64,000 nt of DNA from Acidobacteria bacterium UBA2990 (GCA_002347025.1 DEAE01000023.1:215053-279052), one strand, 5' to 3'; positions 44,138 to 53,221 are shown, numbered from the stretch's first letter. Notes: generated from the sequence alone by a model not told the origin. A program made the numbers and translations.

Positions 44138-45204
44138 TGCGATTCAACTGCCATGACGACCGCGTCATGGATGTTTGGCCTCAGTTGAAGAATAGCTTCA
44201 TTGGTTCTGGTCGGGTGAACACGGTTTGTGAGGATGGCGACATAGAGGTCCTGGGCTTGATCAATCCAGAGTGAAGTTCCGGTGTATCCCGTGTGTCCGA
44301 TGGCCTTAGGCGAAAATCGGTGTCCACATGATGAGGTGGGTACCATGGAGTCCCAACCAAGAGCTCGCGAACTTCCTGGTGTAGGGCTCTTCTGGATAAA
44401 CCTGGCTAGGGTGGCTGGTTGTACAAGGAGGTCGTCACCTGAGAGAGTTTTTAAGACAGCACGTGCGAAACGACCTACAGCTCGGACTGTGCCAAAGAGA
44501 CCTGCATGACCGGCAACACCGCCGAGGGCCCAACCATTTTCGTCATGGACCTCTCCACGGAGGAGCCGACCTCGCCAAGGGTCTACTTCGGTGGGAGCTA
44601 TGCGTGGGTTCCAGATTGCGGGGGGGCGGAAGCGGAGGTCACCTAAAGTCAGGGTCTTTGCCACGGTATCAAATTGACCGCCGAGATCTTTCCCATGGCT
44701 GGCATCAGTGGCCAGGAATCCAAGCAATATGAAGCCTAGATCGCTGTAAACGGAACGGCTGCGAGGAGCATATTCAAGCGGAAGAGAACAAATTTGATGT
44801 TCGAATTCCTCCCTGCCGCGGCAGTCACGGTAGAAGGGTAGATGGGCGGTCAGGCCACTGGTATGTTCTAGGAGGTCCGCTACTGTTACTTCGGATTTTT
44901 CTGAGTCCCTCCAAGATGGTAGCCAAGACTTCAGCCGGTCATTAAGGCCAATCTTGCCGGTGTCTACCAGTTTCATCACGACCGTGGTTGTAGCTATTAC
45001 CTTAGTTAGGGATGCGAGATCGAAGATGGTTTCAGGAGTGGCTGGCGGGGAGTTGACGTCATAGGTAAGGCGGCCGCAAGCATATTCCCAATAGACCCCT
45101 TTGGTATGTCCGACCTCTAGCGTGACGCAAGGCGTGACACCTGTAGCGGTGGCTTCTTTTAGTCGATTCGCGACGTCCTGAAATATGACTGAACTAGGGT
45201 TCAT
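44131..45204 (-). CDS. Serine beta-lactamase-fold hydrolase (AmiE/YbbE-like)
   Basis: 357 aa, no signal peptide. Catalytic S-x-x-K at Ser65-Lys68 (A-S-L-T-K), Tyr153 in Y-S-D (Asn replaced by Asp), and H-T-G-Y-T-G near residue 308. This is the class C / penicillin-binding-protein-like S12 fold. Its place between murQ-type genes fits the B. subtilis arrangement in which the beta-lactamase-family AmiE (YbbE) removes the peptide from MurNAc before MurQ acts, so a cytoplasmic muramoyl-peptide amidase is more likely than antibiotic resistance. This is inference from context. It overlaps both neighbours (11 and 7 bases). Confidence 0.8.
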   Translation of the reverse strand: MNPSSVIFQDVANRLKEATATGVTPCVTLEVGHTKGVYWEYACGRLTYDVNSPPATPETIFDLASLTKVIATTTVVMKLVDTGKIGLNDRLKSWLPSWRDSEKSEVTVADLLEHTSGLTAHLPFYRDCRGREEFEHQICSLPLEYAPRSRSVYSDLGFILLGFLATDASHGKDLGGQFDTVAKTLTLGDLRFRPPAIWNPRIAPTEVDPWRGRLLRGEVHDENGWALGGVAGHAGLFGTVRAVGRFARAVLKTLSGDDLLVQPATLARFIQKSPTPGSSRALGWDSMVPTSSCGHRFSPKAIGHTGYTGTSLWIDQAQDLYVAILTNRVHPTRTNEAILQLRPNIHDAVVMAVESQC

Positions 45205-46717
45205 GGGAAAACAGTCTCGTCTGAATAAACTCTACGAACCTGCCGGCTAGGAAAGTGGATACAGCTCCAATAAGTACATACCATTGCCATGAGAAGTCAG
45301 AGAATAGACGGATCCAGGTCATCGTTAACGCACCAGAGCCGATGCCGGTGTAGGCTGCAAGGTTTCGTCGACTACCGCTCATGGTCAATAAAAACATGCC
45401 AAGAATTAAGCCGCTCGTAAATGAGGATATCCCGAGCACTTCATCTATGACCCGCTGGGAGAACCTTATGGCTGCACATGCTACTAGTAGCTGGACCAGG
45501 CCCCAAACTACGGTCGATCGCTTGGCAATCTTGAGGTAATCCTGTGCTTTCGGTGTCGAGCGAGTTGCTGGAATATAGAAGTCGACGATCGTAGCTGAGG
45601 CTGATGCGTTCAGAGAGGAAGATAAAGTGGACATGGCGGCGGCGATAACGGCTGCAACGAGGAGTCCCCGGAGGCCGTTGGGAAGCTGACTAACGATGAA
45701 AGCGGGAAATACCCGGTCTGGTGGCAGGCTGTCCTTGACTGACATTGAAGGAAGCCAATTGGGCGAGTAGTCTGTGTAAAAGACAAATAGCATTACGCCA
45801 ATAAAGAGGAAGAGGAGGAACTGTACCAGAACTGCGAACCCGCTGAGGAGGAGAGCTTTCCTAGCGTCGGCTTGAGTTCGGCTACACAGGTAACGCTGTA
45901 CGATTAGCTGATCAGTTCCGTGAGTAGCCATAGTAAGGCAAGTGCCTCCGACTAGGCCAGACCAGAAGGTGTAGTTTCTATTAAGCTCGAAGGAAAAGTC
46001 GAAGATTTGGAACCTCCCTGATGCGGTTCCCGTTTCGATGATTTCGTTCAAACCTCCAGGGATCAGGTTGTACAAAGCTATTCCAGCCAGAACTGTGCCT
46101 CCCATATAGACAACTAGGTGGAGGAAATCTGTCCAGAGCACTGCGGTCATGCCACCAAGGGATGTGTAGATTATCGTGATCACACTCAAAGATAGGAGCG
46201 AGCCAATGGTCAAGACTGTGGTGGCGGAAAGGGTTGGGAACATCGAATGAGCCAGTGCGGTCGCTCCGGGTAATGTGAGTAATGCCGCAGCCACTACCAG
46301 TCCTGTGGAAAACAGACGGAAACCATCAGCGATATTCCGGGTGAACAAAAAGATACCTGCGGCCAGACGTCTGACGCCGAGGCCGTACCTTTCTGTTAGG
46401 ATCTGATACGCAGTTAAATACTCTCCCTTGAAATAAGAGGGCAACAGGAGCCAGCTTATGAGCAGCCTCCCAAGCAGATAGCCGAATACTAGTTGCAAGA
46501 AAGTGAGGTTGTTATCGAATGCGAACCCTGGCAGGCTGACAATAGTTACAGTACTGGTTTCGGTCGCTACGATGGAGAACATGATCAGTCCCCAGGGTGC
46601 TTGGCGGCCACTGGTGAAGTATTCCCGTATGGTTAACTGCTTCCGGGTAAGGGAGAATCCCAGCCAGAGAGTTCCGGTGAGATAGACCACGATGATTAAA
46701 AGATCAAGCCCGGTCAT
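45194..46717 (-). CDS. Sodium:solute symporter, probable muropeptide/amino-sugar importer
   Basis: 507 aa with about thirteen membrane segments. Clear SSS signature: S-G-R-Q-A-P-W-G-L-I near residues 36-45, a following A-T-E-T-S-T-V-T-I block near 51-59, G-G-M-T-A-V-L-W-T-D near 185, and M-S-T-L-S-S-S-L-N-A near 363. The second symporter of the operon; directly downstream of murQ (80-base gap) and overlapping the AmiE-like gene. In a MurNAc-recycling operon that lacks a PTS MurP, this is the best candidate importer of MurNAc or MurNAc-peptides. Confidence 0.9.
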   Translation of the reverse strand: MTGLDLLIIVVYLTGTLWLGFSLTRKQLTIREYFTSGRQAPWGLIMFSIVATETSTVTIVSLPGFAFDNNLTFLQLVFGYLLGRLLISWLLLPSYFKGEYLTAYQILTERYGLGVRRLAAGIFLFTRNIADGFRLFSTGLVVAAALLTLPGATALAHSMFPTLSATTVLTIGSLLSLSVITIIYTSLGGMTAVLWTDFLHLVVYMGGTVLAGIALYNLIPGGLNEIIETGTASGRFQIFDFSFELNRNYTFWSGLVGGTCLTMATHGTDQLIVQRYLCSRTQADARKALLLSGFAVLVQFLLFLFIGVMLFVFYTDYSPNWLPSMSVKDSLPPDRVFPAFIVSQLPNGLRGLLVAAVIAAAMSTLSSSLNASASATIVDFYIPATRSTPKAQDYLKIAKRSTVVWGLVQLLVACAAIRFSQRVIDEVLGISSFTSGLILGMFLLTMSGSRRNLAAYTGIGSGALTMTWIRLFSDFSWQWYVLIGAVSTFLAGRFVEFIQTRLFSHEP

Positions 46718-46797
46718 GATGTGGGAAGCTGGGGGTGGTCAATGAAACGGTGGCTCTATCTGTAAGAGGTGTCGAATGTTTAGACTTAGAAATGGGC

Positions 46798-47742
46798 TCA
46801 GAGTTGGGTACCGTTTCCTTGGGCGCTGGCTGGAGGGTCGTCTCCGATAGCTATTCGAACCGAATCTTTCGCTCGCCTGAGTCTTGCCTGAGCCTTTGTT
46901 GGAGAATCCCCCGTCTTTGCCATCACGATAGCTAGTTTCACATTCCATTTGGCCCTCTGAAGCAGCTGGCCGGCCGCTTGGTAGTCGAGCCCAGTCACGG
47001 TGGTAATAATGTTCTTGGCTCTATCTCTGCGTTGTTCTGAACCAGTTTGGACGTCGACCATCAGGTTTCCATAAGTTTTCCCAGTCTTCACCATCGCTAC
47101 AGTAGTCAACATGTTGAGCACCATTTTTGTGGCACTGCCAGCCTTGAGACGAGTTGAACCGGCTATAACTTCTGGGCCTACAGCAGGTGCGATGATTACA
47201 TCGACAAATGTTTGTAACTCCGACTCGGGCCAGCATGTCAGGAAGATGACCTTGAGGCCAATTCGCCTGCCACGTACGATGGCACCGCGAACAAATTGAG
47301 TCATTCCGCTGGCAGATATTCCGAGGAGTACGTCTTTCGAGCCTAGATGCAGCCGACCTATGGCGCGGCTTCCTTCTTCAAAATTGTCTTCGATCCCTTC
47401 AGTGGATCTAAAGAAAGCATTACGGCCTCCGGCCATGATTGCTTGTACAAGTTCTGCTGGTGTGCCAAATGTGGGACCCATTTCGGCCGCTTCCAGGATT
47501 CCGAGGCGCCCACTAGTCCCGGCTCCAACGAAAACAAGACGACCGCCTTTCCTAAAGCTTTCAGTTATCAGCTTGGCGGCCAAGGCGATCCGGTCCTTTT
47601 CTTGGGCGACTGCCTCCACGGTGCGTCGGTCTTCCTCTACCATCAGGTCTAGAATGGATTCAGTAGATGCTTGGTCGAGGCTCAGAGTGTGTGGATTAAT
47701 GGCCTCTGTGGGTAGGTGTCGCCACTTTGAACTTTTAGACAT
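46798..47742 (-). CDS. murQ: N-acetylmuramic acid 6-phosphate etherase
   Basis: 314 aa. It cleaves the lactyl ether of MurNAc-6-phosphate to GlcNAc-6-phosphate and D-lactate, feeding wall sugar into metabolism. SIS-fold motifs: G-A-G-T-S-G-R-L-G near residues 75-83, A-E-M-G-P-T-F-G, I-S-A-S-G-M-T near 146-152, and the MurQ-specific V-G-P-E-V-I-A-G-S-T-R-L-K-A-G-S-A-T-K near 191-209. First gene of a coupled four-gene operon with two symporters and an AmiE-like hydrolase. No MurNAc kinase gene (murK/anmK) is seen nearby. Its N-terminus diverges from the hom promoter region. Confidence 0.95.
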   Translation of the reverse strand: MSKSSKWRHLPTEAINPHTLSLDQASTESILDLMVEEDRRTVEAVAQEKDRIALAAKLITESFRKGGRLVFVGAGTSGRLGILEAAEMGPTFGTPAELVQAIMAGGRNAFFRSTEGIEDNFEEGSRAIGRLHLGSKDVLLGISASGMTQFVRGAIVRGRRIGLKVIFLTCWPESELQTFVDVIIAPAVGPEVIAGSTRLKAGSATKMVLNMLTTVAMVKTGKTYGNLMVDVQTGSEQRRDRAKNIITTVTGLDYQAAGQLLQRAKWNVKLAIVMAKTGDSPTKAQARLRRAKDSVRIAIGDDPPASAQGNGTQL

Positions 47743-48095
47743 GGCAGAGTCGAGTGAGTTCCTGAAAATTCCTGCATTTAGTCAGAGTCTGGCCAGGAAA
47801 GGCAGTCATATCTCGGGTGAACGCGCAGACCCTAGTCGAATCGATTTTGGGCGGAAGAACGTTGACTTGACCCGTCAGACCGGAGTATAAACTGAACTGA
47901 TGTCGTCGTATGTTTTCTCCTGGACATTCTAGGACGCGGTTCGGTGTAGACCATGATCGTGTCTAGTTTAGTTCTAACCAATGGGTCCCCCTCACTCGGA
48001 CTCGGCTGGTGAGCTAGTCTGGAACCTCCCTCAGGCCCAGGCCACCGGTGTTCGCACCCGTAAATCGGCCCTTTAGATTAAACGCAAACACAGCG
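47743..48095. other. Divergent intergenic region between murQ and hom
   Basis: Contains a good plus-strand sigma-70 promoter (listed separately), leaving a leader of about 200 bases before hom. The leader has a short ATG frame at 47900-47932 (10 codons, one Thr) that does not look like a threonine attenuator peptide. No T-box or riboswitch core was recognised. I see no convincing murQ promoter. Confidence 0.4.
47862..47891 (+). promoter_or_regulatory. Sigma-70 promoter for the hom-thrC genes
   Basis: TTGACT at 47862-47867 and TATAAA at 47886-47891 with an 18-base spacer: five of six consensus bases in each box. Transcription would start near 47898, about 200 bases before the hom ATG. Confidence 0.6.
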
Positions 48096-49397
48096 ATGAT
48101 GAATAGGAGACAAGCCGCTCAAGCAGAATGCACTGTAGGCATCGTTGGTTTCGGTACGGTCGGGCAGGCGGTTGCTCGTATCCTCGAGAGTGATTTGCAT
48201 CCTAATCTGAGACTGACCCACATTTGCAACCGACGAATCGCTAATAAGAAGGTAGATTGGGTTAGTTCGGAAGTTGTCTGGACAGATTCTTTTGAGTGTT
48301 TACTAAGGAGTCCGGTCGATGTTGTAGTTGAATTGATCGGAGGACTGTCCCCTGCCAGAGATTGGGTGAAACGTGCCTTGGGTGCTGGCAAGTCGGTCGT
48401 TACCGCGAATAAGCAGTTGATCGCTCATGAAGGCGCGGTTTTGTTAGGCCAGGCCAGGGACAATGGCCGACAACTGCTTTTTGAAGCCGCAGTAGCCGGA
48501 GGAATACCTGTCCTTCAGGGCTTGAGACAGGGGCTGGCTGGGGATGGACTTTCTGGCATTCAAGGCATCCTGAATGGAACCTGTAATTACATTTTGACTC
48601 GAATGGAAGCGGAGGCAGTTTCGTTTGAAGCAGCTCTCACGGAGGCTCAAGAATTGGGTTTTGCCGAGGCAGATCCAACCGCAGACATTGATGGCCACGA
48701 TGCTCGGGCGAAGTTAGCCATCCTTATAGGAGTGGGACTGGGCAGGAGAGTGAAAGTTGACGACATTCCTCTAACCCCAATCACCGGCCTGAACCCGATT
48801 GACTTCATATATGCCAGCAAATTGGGTCATGTTGTAAGGCAGGTGGCTCGGGCCGAGCTCGTGGAGGAGACAACGGCGACGAGGGCCGGAGTGCAGCCAG
48901 CTCTGGTAGCGGAAGATTCAGCTCTCGGTAGGGTAGGTGGTAGCCAGAACATAGTCGTTGCGGAGGGGCGTTTTGGTGGTGAAACTGCATTCTCTGGGTT
49001 CGGGGCTGGTGGCGGGCCCACATCCGTGGCCGTTGTCTCGGATTTGCTTACACTACAGGGTGGCTTCTCTCAGGCTTCAGAAGGCCGGCTATCAATCGAT
49101 ACTGGGCCAACTCCGGTATCCACAGAATTTGTGGATCGGCAATATGTGCGGTTCACTGTGTCCGATAGGCCGGGTGTTATTGCGAAGCTGGCAGACATTT
49201 TTTCAAAGAATCGGATCAACGTTGACGCGGTCCTCCAAGAGCCAGGATGGCCTAAGGCGGAATTGCCATTTGTGATGACCCTCGAGAGATGTACTACTTC
49301 GGCTGTGAGGGCAGCGCTCGGCGAGATGGAAGGCCTAGACTTTCATATGCAGCCCCCATTCTGGTTGCCGATTCTCGAGAAGGGAGATAGAAGTTGA
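48096..49397 (+). CDS. hom: Homoserine dehydrogenase
   Basis: 433 aa from ATG 48096 (48099 is a second ATG; the open frame from GTG 48048 is less likely). NAD(P)-binding V-G-I-V-G-F-G-T-V-G near residues 14-23, the catalytic region T-A-N-K-Q-L near 106, N-G-T-C-N-Y-I-L-T near 177, and E-A-D-P-T-A-D-I-D-G-H-D-A near 206-218. A C-terminal ACT domain (R-P-G-V-I-A-K-L, ~370-378) suggests feedback control by threonine. It reduces aspartate semialdehyde to homoserine, upstream of threonine and methionine. The stop overlaps the thrC start (TGATG). Confidence 0.95.
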   Translation: MMNRRQAAQAECTVGIVGFGTVGQAVARILESDLHPNLRLTHICNRRIANKKVDWVSSEVVWTDSFECLLRSPVDVVVELIGGLSPARDWVKRALGAGKSVVTANKQLIAHEGAVLLGQARDNGRQLLFEAAVAGGIPVLQGLRQGLAGDGLSGIQGILNGTCNYILTRMEAEAVSFEAALTEAQELGFAEADPTADIDGHDARAKLAILIGVGLGRRVKVDDIPLTPITGLNPIDFIYASKLGHVVRQVARAELVEETTATRAGVQPALVAEDSALGRVGGSQNIVVAEGRFGGETAFSGFGAGGGPTSVAVVSDLLTLQGGFSQASEGRLSIDTGPTPVSTEFVDRQYVRFTVSDRPGVIAKLADIFSKNRINVDAVLQEPGWPKAELPFVMTLERCTTSAVRAALGEMEGLDFHMQPPFWLPILEKGDRS

Positions 49398-50647
49398 TGG
49401 GTGCGTTTACGGGCTTGAGGTGTGCGATGTGCAAGACTGAGTTCCCGCCTGAGGCCTTGTATGTCTGCGACCAATGTTTAGGGCCACTTGAGGCTTGCTA
49501 CGACTATGAAAAAGCCGGCCGTACGCTCACTAGGGACGCTTTACAGAAACGGGCGAGGAATTTGTGGCGGTATAGAGAACTTCTCCCGATTGTTGGTGAG
49601 CCGAGGACTGGTTTCAATTCAGGTTTCACTCCCTTGATTCATGCCAAGCGGCTCGGGGAGATTCTTGGCGTTGAGAAACTCTATATCAAGGATGACTCCG
49701 TGAATCACCCCACACTTTCTTACAAGGATCGGGTGGTCCCAGTGGCAGCAACTAGGGCGATTGAATTGGGGTTTGATACGTTCGGCTGTGCTTCTACCGG
49801 AAACCTCGGGAACAGTGTGGCAGCTCATGCGGCTCGTCTAGGCCTCGCTTGCTATGTCTTTATTCCACAGGATCTTGAACCCGGTAAGGTTGTGGGCTCG
49901 GCTGTTGCGGGCCCTCATGTCGTTGGTATCGACGGAAATTATGATGATGTGAACCGACTGTGTACCCAGGTCGGTGATCGTTATGGCTGGGCTTTCGCCA
50001 ACATTAATTTAAGGAGCTATTACGCGGAAGGAGCCAAAACCTATGGTTTTGAGATCTGCGAGCAGCTTGGGTGGGTTTACCCGCAGCACGTCGTTTCACC
50101 GGTAGCGGGGGGGACTTTGCTTCCACGTATAGGCAAGGCTTTCAAAGAGCTGCAGCACATAGGAATGATGTCTGGCCAATTACCTCGTATCTATGCGGCC
50201 CAAGCGGCAGGATGTGCTCCAGTGATCAACGCGTTGGAGAACGGCGAAGAGTATCCAGAACCTGTAAAACCAGACACCATTGCTAAGTCGATTGCTATAG
50301 GCAATCCGGCCGATGGTTACCAGGTTCTAGAGACAGTTCGTAGGAGTGGTGGGACTGGTGCACGTGCTACTGACGAAGAGATTCTTGAAGCGATCGGTTT
50401 GCTGGCTGGGACGGAAGGGATCTTCACGGAACCTGCTGGTGGCACCACATTAGCCGCAACAATTAATTTATTGAAGGCGGATGCGATACCCAAGGATGAG
50501 ACGATCGTTGTTTGCATAACTGGAAATGGTTATAAGACGGCGAATGTAATGGTCGGTCGGCAGGATCCTCCAACTCGACTTGGCCGGTCCCTAGGAGAGT
50601 TTGAGTCTTTCATTTCGAAGCGGGCCACAGCACAAGTTCAAAGTTAG
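49397..50647 (+). CDS. thrC: Threonine synthase
   Basis: 416 aa from ATG 49397, which shares a base with the hom stop. PLP-dependent conversion of O-phosphohomoserine to threonine. The N-terminus has C-A-M-C and C-D-Q-C pairs (about residues 9-12 and 23-26), resembling the zinc-ribbon-like start of plant/archaeal-type ThrC. PLP Lys is in L-S-Y-K-D-R near residue 110, with T-G-N-L-G-N-S-V near 135 and a Gly-rich V-A-G-G-T-L near 237. Length is normal. Confidence 0.93.
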   Translation: MGAFTGLRCAMCKTEFPPEALYVCDQCLGPLEACYDYEKAGRTLTRDALQKRARNLWRYRELLPIVGEPRTGFNSGFTPLIHAKRLGEILGVEKLYIKDDSVNHPTLSYKDRVVPVAATRAIELGFDTFGCASTGNLGNSVAAHAARLGLACYVFIPQDLEPGKVVGSAVAGPHVVGIDGNYDDVNRLCTQVGDRYGWAFANINLRSYYAEGAKTYGFEICEQLGWVYPQHVVSPVAGGTLLPRIGKAFKELQHIGMMSGQLPRIYAAQAAGCAPVINALENGEEYPEPVKPDTIAKSIAIGNPADGYQVLETVRRSGGTGARATDEEILEAIGLLAGTEGIFTEPAGGTTLAATINLLKADAIPKDETIVVCITGNGYKTANVMVGRQDPPTRLGRSLGEFESFISKRATAQVQS

Positions 50648-50913
50648 TTCAGGGTTGATCCATCCCGTATTACTGATGGGAGTCTAGATGAATTTCCTTC
50701 AGTAAGGCCTATTTGTGCTCGACGTGGTTTTGCGGCGGTATCAACGATCACAGGCTGTCGTGAAATATGACCTTAGAGTGATTTGCACTCTGAGGCCCGT
50801 GGAATAGGGTGCGATCTCCATGTAGTTTCCGAGAGTTCTCTAATGCGCCTGGGTCACGGAGCAGCGGTAGATTTAGTGAAGGTTTAACTGATTTGGCGGT
50901 TTAAGGAGTAGAA
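50648..50913. other. Intergenic leader of lysC with a strong hairpin
   Basis: 266 bases with one stable hairpin (listed separately) and a good Shine-Dalgarno (TAAGGAG) before the lysC ATG. I looked for a lysine riboswitch core and did not recognise one. Confidence 0.4.
50771..50795 (+). repeat. Ten-base-pair hairpin in the lysC leader
   Basis: CCTTAGAGTG (50771-50780) and CACTCTGAGG (50786-50795) pair fully (one G-T wobble) around a five-base loop, ATTTG. No T tract follows, so it is not a simple terminator. It ends 118 bases before the lysC ATG; a regulatory or transcript-stabilising role is possible. Confidence 0.5.
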
Positions 50914-52161
50914 ATGAAGGAGTCGGTGGAGTCAGACCGCCCGATACTTGTTCAAAAATATGGTGGCAGCTCGGTCGGGAGCGCCGAACGCATTCTGTTG
51001 ATTGCTGACCGGATTGAACAAAATCTTTGTGAAACGACCCGATTAGTTGTTGTGCTATCGGCTATGGGAAAAACAACTGATGAATTGGTGAGCTTGGCCA
51101 ACGAGGTTTCTGATCGGCCGACCGGCCGAGAGATGGACTTGTTGCTTGCTACCGGTGAACAGGTGACCGTTTCCCTGTTGGGTTTAGCTTTGCAGAATAG
51201 GGGGATACTAGCGATTTCGTTAACCGCACTTCAGTGCGGTATTCGAACAGATGGAGTGTTTAATGAGGCGCGCATTAAGAGCATAGACACGGCTCGCATT
51301 AAGTCAGAACTAGACAGCGGACGAGTGGTTATCGTCACTGGGTTTCAGGGGATTAGCGAGGCTAACGATGTCACAACCTTGGGAAGGGGGGGGAGTGATA
51401 TCACTGGTGCGGCTTTAGCTGCTGCCCTAGGAGCTGAGAGCTGCGAGATCTGTACCGATGTTGACGGAGTCTTTTCTGCCGACCCATCCCGGGTGTCAAA
51501 CGCTCGGCAATGGCCGAAAATTAGTTATGAGGAAGCTATTGAAATGGCTTCGAGTGGCGCTAAGGTGCTGCATCCACGGGCTGCCGAAATATGTATGGAA
51601 TATGAGGTTCCAATACATGTACGCAGTAGTTTTCATCAAGAGCAAGGAACCTGGATCGGAGGGGGTGCCATTCCGATGGAACGAGCAGAAGTGGTAGGTG
51701 TGACAAGTGACGCTAAGGTTGCGAAAATTACGTTGTTGAATGTGCCGGATCAACCAGGAGTTGCTGCACGAGTGTTCGACGATTTAGCAAGAGCCGGTGT
51801 AAACATTCGGCTAATCATCCAGAGTGCCAGTTCTGAGAATCGGGCACGAATCACCTTTATTCTCGATCTTGAATTTCTGACCCCTGTTCAGGATTTGGTG
51901 GGGCATTGGGAGACCGAGGGTTTGATGAGCGAGTGCGTGATTGAGAATGATGTTGCGAAGATCTCTATAGTAGGGTCTCGTCTAGCGTCGACCCCAGGTC
52001 TGGCGGCGCGCATGTTTACTGTGTTGGCGGGAGCCGGTATCAATATTGATTGTATAAGTTCGTCAGAAATGAAAGTAGCCTGTGTGATCTCATCAGACCG
52101 GTTGGACGAAGCAGTTAGGACGGTGCATGAGGAGTTTTTCCCCGTAGGTGAGAGGGTCTAA
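50914..52161 (+). CDS. lysC: Aspartate kinase
   Basis: 415 aa. Phosphorylates aspartate, the first step toward lysine, threonine and methionine. V-Q-K-Y-G-G-S-S-V-G near residues 12-21 (kinase motif), T-T-L-G-R-G-G-S-D near 155-163, and two C-terminal ACT domains (L-N-V-P-D-Q-P-G-V-A-A near 276; I-V-G-S-R-L-A-S near 352), implying allosteric control by lysine and/or threonine. Length matches the monofunctional LysC alpha type. Ten bases separate it from asd. Confidence 0.95.
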   Translation: MKESVESDRPILVQKYGGSSVGSAERILLIADRIEQNLCETTRLVVVLSAMGKTTDELVSLANEVSDRPTGREMDLLLATGEQVTVSLLGLALQNRGILAISLTALQCGIRTDGVFNEARIKSIDTARIKSELDSGRVVIVTGFQGISEANDVTTLGRGGSDITGAALAAALGAESCEICTDVDGVFSADPSRVSNARQWPKISYEEAIEMASSGAKVLHPRAAEICMEYEVPIHVRSSFHQEQGTWIGGGAIPMERAEVVGVTSDAKVAKITLLNVPDQPGVAARVFDDLARAGVNIRLIIQSASSENRARITFILDLEFLTPVQDLVGHWETEGLMSECVIENDVAKISIVGSRLASTPGLAARMFTVLAGAGINIDCISSSEMKVACVISSDRLDEAVRTVHEEFFPVGERV

Positions 52162-52171
52162 GGCGGCGATT

Positions 52172-53221
52172 ATGGGCGTGAAGATTGAAGTTGGCGTGCT
52201 CGGTGCCACCGGTATGGTTGGGCAGGAGTTTATCGCTCGGCTTTCTGGACATCCCTGGTTTAGGGTGAACTGGATTGGTGCAAGCGAACGTTCGGCAGGC
52301 AAGGCCTACCGGGATGCGACTGCTTGGAGGCTTGCGGTAGAACGACCTGATTGGGTCGAGGGGATGAAAGTGGACACAGCGGCTCCTGGCCTGGCCCCTA
52401 AGTTGCTCTTTTCAGGGTTGGATGCTTCTGTGGCTGGGATGGTCGAAGAAAGCTTCGCGCAAGCCGGCCATGTTGTGGTTAGCAATGCCAGAAACCACAG
52501 GATGGATCCATTGGTGCCACTGGTGATTCCAGAGGTTAACTCGGATCACTTGGGTCTCTTAAGCCGCCAAGGTGAGGTCAAAGGTTGGACTGGGCGAATA
52601 GTTACTAATCCAAACTGCTCGACTGTGGTGCTGGCAATGGTTCTGGCGCCACTTCGCCGGTTTGGATTGGATAAGGCCGTTGTCTCAACCCTTCAGGCGA
52701 TTTCTGGTGGGGGTTATCCAGGGGTCGCTTCTTTGGATGTGGTGGGTAATGTGATTCCTTTTATTTCGGGTGAAGAATCGAAAATAGAAACTGAGACTCA
52801 GAAGATTCTTGGCCGAGTAGTAGATGGCGAAGTCAAGCAACACCCCTTGTTGGTCAGTGCTGGCACAACTCGTGTGCCGGTTATAAATGGGCACACTGAG
52901 CTAGTGAGTGTGTCTCTTCCATCAGGCCCGAGTTGCAACGAAGTTGTAGCGTCGATAAGTGATTTTAGGGGAGTCCCGCAGGAGCTGGATCTTCCGAGCG
53001 CTCCTTCGAAACCCCTGCGATATATGGAATCCGAGGAGCGACCGCAGCCTAGACTGGATGCCGGTTTTGGAAGGGGGATGGTAGTAAGTGTAGGACGGTT
53101 CCGGACGTGCCCTGTAATGGGTTATAAGTTTGTGGCGATGGGCCACAATACCATTCGAGGGGCTGCCGGCGTTGCAGTGTTGAACGCTGAACTCTTGAAA
53201 GCTAAGGGCTTCCTAGATTAG
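52172..53221 (+). CDS. asd: Aspartate-semialdehyde dehydrogenase (archaeal/fungal type)
   Basis: 349 aa from ATG 52172 (the frame is open from a GTG at 52148 inside lysC). NADPH-dependent reduction of aspartyl phosphate. V-L-G-A-T-G-M-V-G-Q-E-F near residues 9-20 and the active-site Cys in T-N-P-N-C-S-T near 147-153. The T-N-P-N-C-S-T form and overall length point to the archaeal/fungal-type ASADH rather than the E. coli type. With lysC, hom and thrC it gives the full route from aspartate to threonine except thrB, which is absent here. Confidence 0.94.
   Translation: MGVKIEVGVLGATGMVGQEFIARLSGHPWFRVNWIGASERSAGKAYRDATAWRLAVERPDWVEGMKVDTAAPGLAPKLLFSGLDASVAGMVEESFAQAGHVVVSNARNHRMDPLVPLVIPEVNSDHLGLLSRQGEVKGWTGRIVTNPNCSTVVLAMVLAPLRRFGLDKAVVSTLQAISGGGYPGVASLDVVGNVIPFISGEESKIETETQKILGRVVDGEVKQHPLLVSAGTTRVPVINGHTELVSVSLPSGPSCNEVVASISDFRGVPQELDLPSAPSKPLRYMESEERPQPRLDAGFGRGMVVSVGRFRTCPVMGYKFVAMGHNTIRGAAGVAVLNAELLKAKGFLD

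Noticed and set aside
44131..45204. Beta-lactamase antibiotic-resistance gene
   Set aside because: Y-S-D in place of Y-x-N, no signal peptide and a murQ operon context point to an AmiE-like cell-wall hydrolase.
47900..47932. Threonine leader peptide for attenuation of hom
   Set aside because: Ten codons with a single Thr and no Ile; no terminator/antiterminator pair is visible.
50648..50913. Lysine riboswitch upstream of lysC
   Set aside because: The conserved core was not found; only one hairpin is clear. A covariance-model scan would settle it.
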